Part shown: positions 35,418-46,100 of the stretch, one piece after another | Numbering within the stretch: the stretch's first letter is position 1 | Layout: the number at the start of each line of letters is the position of its first letter | Source: Ananas comosus | Lineage: Eukaryota > Streptophyta > Magnoliopsida > Poales > Bromeliaceae | Direction: 5' to 3' | Length of the DNA: 64,000 nucleotides | Assembly (NCBI RefSeq): GCF_001540865.1 | Contig: NC_033626.1 | Span: 496,001-560,000, forward strand | Position numbers and translations under genes: made by a program | The notes under the pieces: model-generated | Databases searched by the model: none | Told to the model about the DNA's origin: nothing | Seen by the model: only the letters and a program-made list of their open reading frames with translations

Positions 35418-35906
35418 CAAAAATTTAAAGAAACAAAAATTTATAACTTTTATGTCACAAAAATTTCTAAACCTCCTATATTACTGAAAAAATATAATAA
35501 AAGTATATTAATATAATATTTTATTAATTTTTTTTAATAATATTACGTGTTCAGATAAAATTTCAGTAAATAGTATTATAGAGGATATTCATTGTGACAA
35601 AAATAATCTTTGTAATAAATATACTGTATTGAATTTATATCAAAATAATTTTATTGAACCATAAAAGAAGACAAATGAAATAATTAATAATTTAATATTT
35701 TTAAATTTTTTTTTTATAATAAGAGAATAATTGTTATTTGGTTACCTTTTGTATAGAGGTGGATAGATGTACATGGTGGGGCTGTAGAGAGGCTGACGTG
35801 GTAGACCGGGTGCACGCAATATCTGTGGACCAAGCCTGTAAAAAGGTAAAAAAAGGATAAGAACACTTTACCACCACAATGCACAGTGATCACCCTCCGA
35901 AGCCAA

Positions 35907-35914
35907 TATAAATA
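35907..35914 (+). promoter_or_regulatory. TATA box of the bHLH gene, copy 1
   Basis: TATAAATA lies 113 bases upstream of the start codon, a normal distance for a leader of about 80 bases. The copy-2 counterpart has lost a base (AATATAATATACG). Confidence 0.6.
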
Positions 35915-35982
35915 TACGAAGCTTACGAATTCCCCTCTTCCTCTTCTCAGGGCTCTCCACACCAACCCAAACACCAAGCTAG

Positions 35983-36015
35983 AAACCCTAACCCTAACCC
36001 TAACCCTAACCCTAG
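35983..36015 (+). promoter_or_regulatory. Telo-box tract in the bHLH leader
   Basis: Five consecutive CCCTAA-type units directly before the start codon of the bHLH gene. Short telo-boxes are known plant leader/promoter motifs linked to expression in dividing cells. Five in a row is long for such a motif. In copy 2 the tract is scrambled (ATACCATAAACCTAACC). Confidence 0.7.
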
Positions 36016-36026
36016 AATTGAGAACG

Positions 36027-39000
36027 ATGCAACCTACCAGTAGAGAAATGCAGGGCATGGCGGAGTCCCTCGCCGGAGGCGGAGGCGGGGGAGGCGGGCA
36101 CGACGACTTCTTCGACCAGATGCTCTCCACCCTCCCCTCCGCCTCTGCCGCCTACGACGAGAGCTCGCTCCTCGCTTCGCGGCTGCGGCAGCACCAGATC
36201 AGCGGCGGAGGGGGGGGCGGAGGGGGAGGGGGATCGCCGAAGCCGATGATGCTGCAGCTCAACAACAACAACAACAGCAACAACAACCATCTCCACCACC
36301 ACGGCCACCCGATGATCCTCTCCCCGATGGGGCGATCGCCGAGCTCCGGCGGAGGCGGCGGAGGCGGCGCCGCCGCCGCCGATTCGGGGCTCCTCCCTCT
36401 CCCGCTAACCCTAGGGAGCGGCGGCGGCGGCGGCGGCGCAGGATCTCGCGACGACGCGACGCCCCCTTCAAATCCCGATCCCCGCCGGTACGTTTCCGCT
36501 AACAATTCTCTCCGCCCTTTTTCAATTTTCAAATTTTTGAATTTGAATTTTTGTATTTTTTTTATTTTTTGATCTAACTAACTATAACTATTAGGGAGGT
36601 GAGGCGTGCTGTACAACGGATACGGTGTGATCGCTTCAGCGTGCGGCGCCGCCAACATTTCACCACCCCCAGGTTTCCTTTTTCTTTTTCTTTTTCTTTT
36701 TTTACTTTTGAAAAAAAAAAAGTCAAAATTAAATCAAAAAAAATCCTCCTCTCTAACTCCAAAACATAATTAAAAACAAAAATTTTTCCCATTACCATTT
36801 TCTCTTTTTTTTTTTTTTTTGTGGACAAACAGGGTGGGCGATGGCGCCAGAGCTACGGAGGAGCGCCGCGAGCGGACTGCGGGCGGCGCCGCCGCAGGCC
36901 GCCGCGTCGTCGGCAGCGGCGCGGCGGCGCCGCCGCGCCAGCGCGTGAGGGCGCGGCGCGGACAGCCACCGACCCTCACAGCATCGGCTGAACGAGTAAG
37001 CTCTTTTTTTTCTTTTTTTTTCTTTTTTTACTTCCAATTATTTTATATTGAAAAATAAAGTGAAAAAATTAAGAAAATTTTTAATTATGACTTTCTTATT
37101 AGTATTGTTTTTGTTTTGATCTTCGTTTGTTTCCGTGCGTACAGCTTCGCAGGGAGAGAATCGCGGAGCGAATGAAGGCCCTTCAAGAATTAGTCCCTAA
37201 CGCCAACAAGGTATTAACACAATTTATTTATAAAAAATTGAAAAATAACACTATAAATAAATCACAATTGTATTTTTTTTCCCCAAATTTATTATTATTA
37301 TTTGATAGAGGGGGTAGTTCGGTCATTTACGAGGTAAGGGGGAAGCTTAGGGCTCTCTGGAGCCGTGGAGAGGCACCTGGGATAAGGACGTGGGGGGACA
37401 CCTGTTGTAGTGTTTATTGTGGAGGAATTAAGGAAAAAATTTAATTTTTTTTAAAAAAGAGTGATTAATTTTAACAAGTGTGATTATTTAGCAGTAATAG
37501 TAGTAGTAGCAGCAGTAGTAGTATCGTGGGATGCGCTTTGGAGTGTTCTTTAGATGACATACCCCTGCTTAAAGGCTGTGTCGGCACGGAGCACGAGATC
37601 CCCCGACCCTAAACTCGGCCACTGTCTTGGGAATCGCACCATAAGTGGAGAGGTCGTGTCGGCGCCGGCACGCCCCGACGCGCATTTCGCACTGCGGTGG
37701 TGCTGTTCGAAAGCAGAAAGTCGGAAAGTAAAAACAGTTCACACCAGTGGAGTTGAACGATCGATATTTCTATACAATTATAAGTAAATATTCGGGGGAT
37801 GGTCTCACGAACGCTTACGATTTTCTCAAAGTCAACGAGTTTAGACTCTGAAATCTACCGAAACAATAACAATAGTATTGCTGTAAAAGACACAATGCAT
37901 GCATTTTAAAAATGTCATTATTGATATAAAGATACAATTTTGAGAGATTTAAAGCATTTTTAGTGGAAACAGTGTTAGAGGCCTAGTTATGTTATCTAAA
38001 ATTGCTTCATTATTTGGAAATTACGTGATCGTTGCCGATAGTTCTGAGTTCTCATGTGAGCTTAAATTTAGCTTTTACTACAAATCATGAGTTCATGGGT
38101 ATTTGGAGCTCGTACCTCCGACTTCGGATTAGTATTTATAAATAAATACTGAGAAGATTTGAATTAAGAGATCTACGAACGAATCAAAATACCAAAAGTA
38201 ATTATATTGTTGAAAAGCATTATAATTTAGTCTAAATTTTGGTTTGATCTAATTTTTGAGAATGGACCCAGTATTATCTTTTTAGTTTTGCTGTATGTTT
38301 GACTGACAGACGGATAAAGCGTCGATGCTGGACGAGATCATCGACTACGTGAAGTTCCTTCAGCTCCAGGTCAAGGTAAAACTAAATCTCCCCCAAATAC
38401 TTTGCCTATTAATTACAAATTTCATAACATTTTTTTTTTTTTTTATACAAGAGCTAACTTAATAGTTTTCTAGTTATTGTTTTCAAATATTAGAAGACAT
38501 ATAAGGGACTGTTTGAATACCTTATGATATTTTTGTTGAGCAATTGTATATTACAATTACAATATGTTCCTGATAAATTCCAGCATTTTTTGTGCTTTTT
38601 CATTTTTACAATAAATTCATAGAATTCAAATAGTCATTTGAATAAGGGATGTAGTCGTATCATAAATTTTGTAAATAATTTATGAGCTATTTATATATAA
38701 TTTAAAAAATGCAGGTTTTGAGCATGAGCCGATTAGGCGGAGCCGCGGCCGTGGCCCCTCTCGTCGCCAATATGTCCTCTGAGGTACCGCTCAACCCTAT
38801 CTCGAAAAATTACTATATGAAAAATGCTTCATGCGAGTTTCGTATCGGAATATTTATATTTTACACCTCTATATTTAAAAAAAATTAAAATATTACAATT
38901 TTTAAGTTAAAGAAAGGGAAAATTAATAAAATTAGGAGGTAAAAATCTAGCTATGTAAATTTCAATTTTGTCCCTGATGTCTCTAATAATTGGCATTTAA

Positions 39001-40249
39001 CTTTTGGTTTTCTCTCTCCGCCCATGTATATACTCGAGTGAATAGTGGTAGCGATTGATCAGGACCGTAGCAACAGTGGCATGCGTGCCCCTGTTGAAAT
39101 CCCCAATACACCCCTTAACTTTTTGTTCTTTTCAAAAAAAAAAAAGGCGCATAATTACACCTTTAAGCATTATTTTCAATTTCCACAATTTGTTTTTGTT
39201 ATAAAGACATTTATTTGTTATCCCTGTTACTTTGTCTAAGACACTATTAAAATATTTATTTTTTTGGTCAATGTTTACACTGCGCCTACCAATCTGTTAT
39301 TTTCGATATAAAATTTAACAATTTTATTAAGTGACACTAATTAAGCCATAACTAAATAAAATAGCAAATATTTTTATTTGCAGGTGCTTTTTTGTATCTT
39401 TTTATTGAAATAAAATAGGCCGTGTATAATTTCTTCTACTCTCAATCCCTGCTTTTTTAAAGAAGCTGTTAACTTTGATGCCTTTAAAAATAAATAAGTA
39501 TAGCGCAGCAAATGAAAAAAAAATTAATAATAAATGAAGTACACTATAGTGGAGTGCAATTAAACTTTTTAAGAGAATAAAAAGGTATGAATTTTACCGA
39601 CTGTTCTTAGCGTAAGTGGTAAAGAACTTGATGGTTGGTATTCGAGGTTTCAAGTTCGAATCCTAGTTGATTCACATATCTAGCTAAGTTTATTTCTAAA
39701 TAAAATAAACGAAGCGAGTAGCATGCTATCNGCCGTGTATAATTTCTTCTACTCTCAATCCCTGCTTTTTTAAAGAAGCTGTTAACTTTGATGCCTTTAA
39801 AAATAAATAAGTATAGCGCAGCAAATGAATTTGTCCGACAGGGCGGTAACGGCGGCAATGGCGGTGGCAGCGGCGACAGTTTGACGGTGACGGAGCACCA
39901 GGTGGCGAAGCTGATGGAGGAGGACATGGGGTCGGCGATGCAGTACCTGCAAGGGAAGGGCCTCTGCCTCATGCCGATATCCCTCGCCTCCGCCATCTCC
40001 TCCGCCACCTGCCACCCCCGCCCGTCCCCCTCGCCCTCTGCCGCAGCAGCCGTCCCAGGCCTTCTGGGGCCCAACCCACTCATTCCTGGCCCACCGCCAC
40101 CCCCCCACGGTAGCAGTGGCGGCTGTGCGGACGGCCCGTCATCGCCTAGCATGTCGGTGCTCACGGTGCAGTCCGCCACCGCGAACGGCGTCTCCGATGG
40201 CGACGTCACGCGAAACCCTAAGGACGGTGCTTCCGTCTCCAAGTCCTAA
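36027..40249 (+). CDS. bHLH transcription factor, UNE12-like (copy 1, with indels)
   Basis: Nuclear E-box-binding factor related to UNE12/bHLH59. Exons: 36027-36487, 36595-36672, 36833-36995, 37145-37210, 38310-38375, 38715-38783, 39842-40249, all with GT-AG introns. The N-terminus is low-complexity (poly-Gly, Asn, His) with the family motif [14 protein letters not shown]. The basic region begins [12 protein letters not shown]; helix 1 is [20 protein letters not shown]; the second helix is [20 protein letters not shown], then [20 protein letters not shown]. The last exon gives [34 protein letters not shown] and a Pro/Ser tail. Two faults stand out. Exon 2 reads out of frame unless a few missing bases are allowed (copy 2 suggests where). 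In exon 3 a base is missing after the GGACAG codons and an extra G occurs about 20 bases later, shifting the frame exactly across the DNA-contacting His-Ser-Ile-Ala. Both look like sequence errors rather than decay. Confidence 0.85.
39598..39705 (+). mobile_element. tRNA-derived SINE, copy in bHLH intron 6
   Basis: TGTTCTTAGCGTAAGTGGTA (A box region) and CAAGTTCGAATCC (B box) are followed by TAAGTTTATTTCTAAATAAA. It matches the 17064 copy closely and is also present in the duplicate locus at 46829. Confidence 0.78.
39731..39731. other. Assembly gap (1 N)
   Basis: A single undetermined base at the start of a 98-bp direct duplication inside bHLH intron 6. Confidence 0.95.
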
Positions 40250-41178
40250 GGATAAGGGGAAATGTAAACCCCTCGAACATCGTTTGGATTGATGTAATTG
40301 TAATTTGTTGTCGGATCTAATTTAGCGTTAAGAAAAACAAATAAAAAAAGAAACTTGAGAAAAATAGGTCTCTTTCAAAAAAGTTCGAAATCGCAAAAGA
40401 TCCGGAAAATGTAGACAAGACACCTTAAATAGGTAGATGGTGGATCTCCTGAGCATCATTATGATTTGATTTGTAAAGCGGAATTATAATTACGTCAATT
40501 CAAACACCCCACTAAATAAGTCTACGGGATTAAGACTTGGTGGTGAGCAAATCACCACCCTCTTCACACTTGTTTTCTATAAATGCTTAAGGGATCATAA
40601 TATCTAACGCTAGTTGGTTTTAAAAAAATTCTCTCCAATATCTCTTTTTTCTTTTAAATTGTACTACTGAAAATGAACTTTAGAAGGGTGTTTTGAGTGT
40701 TGAAAAGTAAATTTAAAAATTTAGTAGTAGTAAAGAGCATATCTGAAAAAAAAAAAAAAAAAAAGGAAGCTCCAATGTTAAATATTTTATACTCTCATCT
40801 CATGTACATTTCTCTCTCTCTCTGTCCTTTTGTATCAACTTTTCTCTTTCCTTTTCCCATCTGTGTCAACTTTTTCTTTTTAGTGAGCCTTTCTCTTTAA
40901 GAAAAGCTTTGCTTTTTGGTGCTGTAATTTAACTCCGGGTTTTGTCGCTTCTTGGTGGAATTTGATGTGTGAATTGGGTTCTACAATAACCCCTTATTAG
41001 TTTAACAATAATAATATATCATTTTAATTCCTTGTTACATGTATATATATATATATATATATAAATATATATAGTAACACATCACTATTCTTACTTTAGA
41101 GAGAGAGAGCTAAAAAAGTTGTGGTTGGGTTGTGGGAGGGGGAGTTGGTCAAAGGTGGAAATGATAACAATGGAGAAT
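40250..41178 (+). other. 3' flank of bHLH copy 1
   Basis: 3'UTR and downstream DNA with a poly-A run near 40747-40764, a CT-rich stretch and a TA run near 41042-41063. No further gene is visible. Confidence 0.5.
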
Positions 41179-41225
<47 letters not shown>

Positions 41226-41677
41226 GAGAGAGAGAAAACATAAGAAAAGAGAAAAAGANNNNNNNNNNNNNNNNNNNNNNNNNNNNNNNNNNNNNNNNNN
41301 NNNNNNNNNNNNNNNNNNNNNNNNNNNNNNNNNNNNNNNNNNNNNNNNNNNNNNNNNNNNNNNNNNNNNNNNNNNNNNNNNNNNNNNNNNNNNNNNNNNN
41401 NNNNNNNNNNNNNNNNNNNNNNNNNNNNNNNNNNNNNNNNNNNNNNNNNNNNNNNNNNNNNNNNNNNNNNNNNNNNNNNNNNNNNNNNNNNNNNNNNNNN
41501 NNNNNNNNNNNNNNNNNNNNNNNNNNNNNNNNNNNNNNNNNNNNNNNNNNNNNNNNNNNNNNNNNNNNNNNNNNNNNNNNNNNNNNNNNNNNNNNNNNNN
41601 NNNNNNNNNNNNNNNNNNNNNNNNNNNNNNNNNNNNNNNNNNNNNNNNNNNNNNNNNNNNNNNNNNNNNNNNNNNNT

Positions 41678-41739
<62 letters not shown>

Positions 41740-41760
41740 CATAAGAAAAGAGAAAAAGAA
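41179..41760. repeat. (GA)n microsatellite broken by a 418-N gap
   Basis: The left flank (TGAAGAGAGAG... to AACATAAGAAAAGAGAAAAAGA) and the right flank after the Ns begin and end with the same words, differing only in the number of GA units. Copy 2 has a single GA tract followed by one AACATAAGAAAAGAG. The gap therefore probably has no missing sequence: the two contig ends overlap. Confidence 0.85.
41259..41676. other. Assembly gap (418 N)
   Basis: Undetermined bases within the GA microsatellite. Open frames drawn across them are meaningless. Confidence 0.98.
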
Positions 41761-42656
41761 AAAGTTAGTGGGGAGTGGGGTTTGAGTAAAGGGTACTGCA
41801 TTTGTCCTTTAATTTAGAGGGAGTTTTCTATGTATTAATCATACCATAAAGGATGCAACATATCTCAACTATTTAATATTGCACCAATGGATTCCATTTT
41901 GTACACATAATATATATAAGATTTATAAAATAAAAACTAATTGATAATCTGATTAGCTTATAATATATCAAATTAATGTACTACATATAAGTGTCTTGTA
42001 TATATACTTTGTGAAGTTTTGCAAAGTTATATACAAGATATTCGATCAAAATAACTATATAATTCATAATTATTTTAGAAAACAATTATTCTGTCTAAAA
42101 AAATATCTTTTATTATTCATCTGGTCTTTAGAAAACATACTTTTACTTAGAATTTTTTTTCCAAATTTTATGAGACACTCATTATGTTTCATAAGAATAA
42201 TTTTTAACACTTATTCGAGAAACTAAACAGCGATTTTACGGAGTATGGCACTTTGGTAGGATGTGATAGGGAAATATATGATTTGTGTGTAGTGGACTTT
42301 GGTTTGTTTAAAGCTTTAGAGCTCATAAAGTGACCAAGGCGTGCAAAGAGAGAGGGGTCAACAAATAATAATATATTATTATTGTTATAATAATCTATCA
42401 TTTATTTTTTTAGGTGGTGGGAAATGATAGTGAGATAATAATAAATAATAATAATAATAATAATAATAATAATTGTTTACATAAAGAGGGTGGAAGGGGA
42501 GATGTGCAGCCGACTAAGTAATGTTGTGCGTGCCTGGGTGCATTTTCTTCGCGTCGTGATGGTTTGATTTTCATTTTATTTTTTTTGTTTTTATTAATTT
42601 TATTTTTCTAGGCACTTCTTATAGCTTATAAGAGTATATATATATATATATATATA

Positions 42657-42884
42657 GAGTCCGGCTACTATGCTATTAATAGCACGAAGCACTTGGTGCT
42701 ACCAAGTTTTCCGCCGTTAGATCTACCATTTTGATCATTTTCATCCGTCAGATCATACTATTCAACCAACCACCCACTCAACCCTAAGGAACCCACATCA
42801 TCCTAACCGCACATCTCCTAATCCAATGACCAAAAACTTGGTAGCATCAATGACTTCATGCTATTAATAGCATAGTAGCCTAGT
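42657..42884. mobile_element. MITE, family C, copy in duplicated segment 1
   Basis: Terminal inverted repeats GGCTACTATGCTATTAATAG and CTATTAATAGCATAGTAGCC flank a non-coding interior with the phrases CCGCCGTTAGATCTACC and CAACCACCCACTCAACCCTA. It lies inside a TA run, so a TA target site is likely. A second copy at 49288-49512 belongs to the duplicate, and a diverged inverted relative is at 49590-49838. Confidence 0.8.
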
Positions 42885-42906
42885 TATATATATATATATA
42901 TATATA

Positions 42907-42931
42907 NNNNNNNNNNNNNNNNNNNNNNNNN
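42907..42931. other. Assembly gap (25 N) between the two bHLH copies
   Basis: A run of exactly 25 N at the boundary between copy 1 (ending in a TA run) and copy 2 (starting in mid-promoter). A fixed round gap size suggests an inserted join of unknown length. Confidence 0.98.
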
Positions 42932-43162
42932 TAGAGAGGCTGACGTGGTAGAACGGGTGGAGAATATCTTAGTGGCATCAAGCCTGTAAAAGGTAAAACA
43001 AGGATAAGCAAACTGTATACCACCACAAATGACAGTCGGATCCACTCCGAAGCAAATATAATATACGAAAGCTTACGAATTCCCTCTTCCTCTTCTCAGG
43101 GCTCTCCACAACCAAACAAGCTAGATACCATAAACCTAACCTACCTAATAGATATTAGACAG

Positions 43163-46100
43163 ATGAACCTAGTAGAGAAATGCAGGGCTGGGAGTCCTCG
43201 CGGAGGCGAGAGCTGGGGAGCGGGCAGACGACTCTATTCGACAGATGCTCTCCCTCTCCTCCGGTGGCCGGCGTGGGATAAGTCGCCGGTGGGAGCTTTG
43301 CCGGGCAGCGCGGCGCCGGGGGGCCGCGCATAAATTCCGGGCCGGCGAGGTCAAAGCTGTTCCACCGGGATCGCGGCGATCGCCGGAGAGGCGGGCGGCG
43401 GAGCGATGCCCTACGGCGCGCGCCGCTTGCGCTAGACGAGATGCTGTCTCGCTTCGACGCTGCCGGCACCACGATCAGCGGCGGAGGGGGTGGGCGGAGG
43501 GGAGGGGAAATCGCCGAGACTGATGGATGGCTCAGATCAGAACAAAACACAAACAACAACATCTCCACCACCACGGGCCACCGTGATCTCTCCTGTGTGG
43601 GCGGATGCGAGCTCCGCGGAGGCGGCGGAGGCGGGCCGGCCGCCGATTCTGGCCTCCTCTCTCCGCGCTAACCCTAGGAGTCGGCGGCGGCGGCGGCGGC
43701 GGAGGCATCTCAGCACGACGACGATGCCCCTTCTAAATCCCGAGCCCGAGTACGTTTCGTAACAATTTCTCGCCTTTAAATTTTCAAATTTTTGAATATT
43801 TGATGTTTTTGATTTTTTTATTTTTGATCTAACTAAGTATAAATATTCGAGGAGTGAGCGGTGTGTACAGGATACGGTGCTGGATCGTCAGCGCGCGGCG
43901 ACCAACATTTCCACCACCAGGTTTTTTTTTTGATTTTTTTTATTTTTACTTTGGAAACAAATCAAGAATTAATTCAAATTATTCCTTCTCTTAACTCCAA
44001 AAAATAATTTAAAACAAAAGCTTTCCCATTAATTTTCTTTTTTCTTATTTTTTTTCTTTTTTTTTGTGGAAACAACAGGGTGGGGCGATGGGGGCGAAGA
44101 GTACGGAGGAGCGCCGCCGAGCGGAGTGCTGCGGGCGGTGCCGCCGCAGGCCGCCGCGTCGTGGGCAGCGGCCGGCGGCGCCGCCGCGCCAGCGCGTGAG
44201 GGCGCGGCGGGACAAGCACACGACGCCCTCCAGATCTGTGAACGAGTAAGCTTTTTTTTCTTTTTTTTCTTTTTTTACTTCAATTTAATTTATTTGAAAA
44301 TAAAGTGAAAAATTTAAGAAATTTTTAATTTTGATTTCTTATTAGTTTGTTTTGTTTTGATCTTCGTATTGTTTTCGTGCGTACAGCTTCGCAGGGAGAG
44401 AATCAGCCGGAGGGCGAATGAAGGCCCTTCAATAATTAGTCCCGTTAACGCAACAAGGTATTAACACAATTTATTTATAAAAATTGAAAATCAACACTAT
44501 AAATATAACACATGTTTTTTTTTCCCTCAAATTTATTTTATTTATTTGATAGAGGGTAGTCGGTCATTTACTAGGTAAGAGGGGAAGACTTTAGGGGCTC
44601 TCTGGAGCGTGGAGAAGGCACCTGGGATAAAGGACGTGGGGGAACCTTGTTGTAGTGTTTATTGTGGTGGAGGAATTAGAGAAAAAATTTAATTTTTTTA
44701 AAAAAGAGTGATTAAATTTTTTTTAAAACAAGTGTGATTATTTAGCAGTAATAGTAGTAGTAGCAGCAGTAGTAGTATGTGTGGATGCGCTTTGGAGTGT
44801 TCCTTTGATGACATACCCTGCTTAAGGCTGTGTGGCACGAGCACGAGACCCCGACCCTAAAAATCGGCCTGTGTTGAATGCCCATAAAGTGAGAGTCGTG
44901 GTCGGCGCCCGGCAGCGCCGACGCGTCGCATTTCGCACTGCGGTGTGCTGGTTCGAAAGCAGAAGTCGGAAAGTAAAACATTCACACAGTGGAGTTGAAC
45001 GATCGATATTTCTATAAACAATTATAAAGTAATATCGGGGGATGGTTCATGAACGTTACGATTTTCAAAGTACACGAGATTTTAGCTCTGAAATTCCGAA
45101 ACAATAAAATAGTATTGCTGTAAGAACAATGCATGCATTTTAAAAATGTCATATTGAATTAAAGATACAATTTTGAAGAGATTTAAACATTTTTAGGGGG
45201 AAACAGTGTTAGAGGCTAGTTATGTTATGTAAAAGTTGCCTTCATTTTTGGAAATTACGTTGATAGTTGCCGATAGTTTGAGTTCTATGTGAGGCTTAAA
45301 TTTAGCTTTTACTAAATCATGAGTCATGGGTATTTGGAGCTCGTACCTCCGACTTCGGAATTAGTATATTATAAATAATACGTAGAGAGATCTTGAAATT
45401 AAGGATCTACGAACGAATAAAATAAATAAGTAATTATATATTGTGAAAAGCATTATAATTTAGTCTAAATTTTTGGTTTGATCTAATTTTTGAGGATGGA
45501 CACAGTATTATCGTTTTAGTTTTGCTGTATGTTTGACTGACCAGACGGATAAGCGTGATGCTGGACGATCAGTCGCATACGTGAAGTTCTTCACTTCCAG
45601 TCAAGGTAAAACTAAATCTTCCCCCATACTTTGACGCTATTAAATTAAATTCATAACATTTTTTTTTTTTTTATACAAGAGCTAACTTAAAGTATTTTCG
45701 TAGTTATTAGTTTTTCAAAATTAGAAGACATATAAGGGACTGTTTGAATAGTTATGATATTTTTGTTGAGCAATTGTATATTACAATTACAATATAGTTC
45801 CTTGATAAATTCCTAGCATTTTTGTGCTTTTTATTTTTACAATAAGTTCATAGAATATTCAAAAGTCATTTGAATAAGGGATGTAGTCGTATCATAAATT
45901 TTATGTAATATTTATGAGCTATTTATATATATTTAAAAATGCAGGTTTGAGCATGAGGCCGATTAGGCGGAGACCGCGGCCGTGGCATCTCGTGCCATAT
46001 GTCTCTGAGGTACCGGCTCAACTCCTATCTCGAAAGATTACTATATGAAAAATCATTCATGCGAGTTTCGTATGGAAATATTCTCATATTTTTAACACCT

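Larger units (their letters stand above)
39419..39829. repeat. 98-bp direct duplication around N39731
   Basis: 39419-39516 and 39732-39829 are identical as far as I can read (GCCGTGTATAATTTC to GCAGCAAATGAA). The second copy starts right after the N and then jumps to the last bHLH exon. Copy 2 of the locus has instead a poly-A run and about 40 bases of unique intron at this point, so intron 6 of copy 1 is probably misjoined. Confidence 0.85.
35785..42906 (+). repeat. Copy 1 of an approximately 7 kb tandem duplication (bHLH locus)
   Basis: From the upstream phrase TAGAGAGGCTGACGTGGTAG through the bHLH gene, the GA microsatellite and a MITE to a TA run, this segment recurs in the same order at 42932-49550. 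The copies share the same SINE insertion and MITE. Copy 1 contains three N gaps (39731, 41259-41676 and, at its end, 42907-42931). Confidence 0.9.

Noticed and set aside
35886..36026. Upstream in-frame extension of the bHLH protein from 35886
   Set aside because: It begins 21 bases upstream of the TATA box and reads through the telo-box tract as Thr-Leu repeats. The family start fits the ATG at 36027.
36012..36532. Minus-strand Pro- and Val-rich frames opposite bHLH exon 1
   Set aside because: Shadows of the GGC/GGA-rich exon; low complexity and no homology signal.
41091..41801. Long open frames across the GA tract on both strands
   Set aside because: They run through 418 undetermined bases and a dinucleotide repeat.
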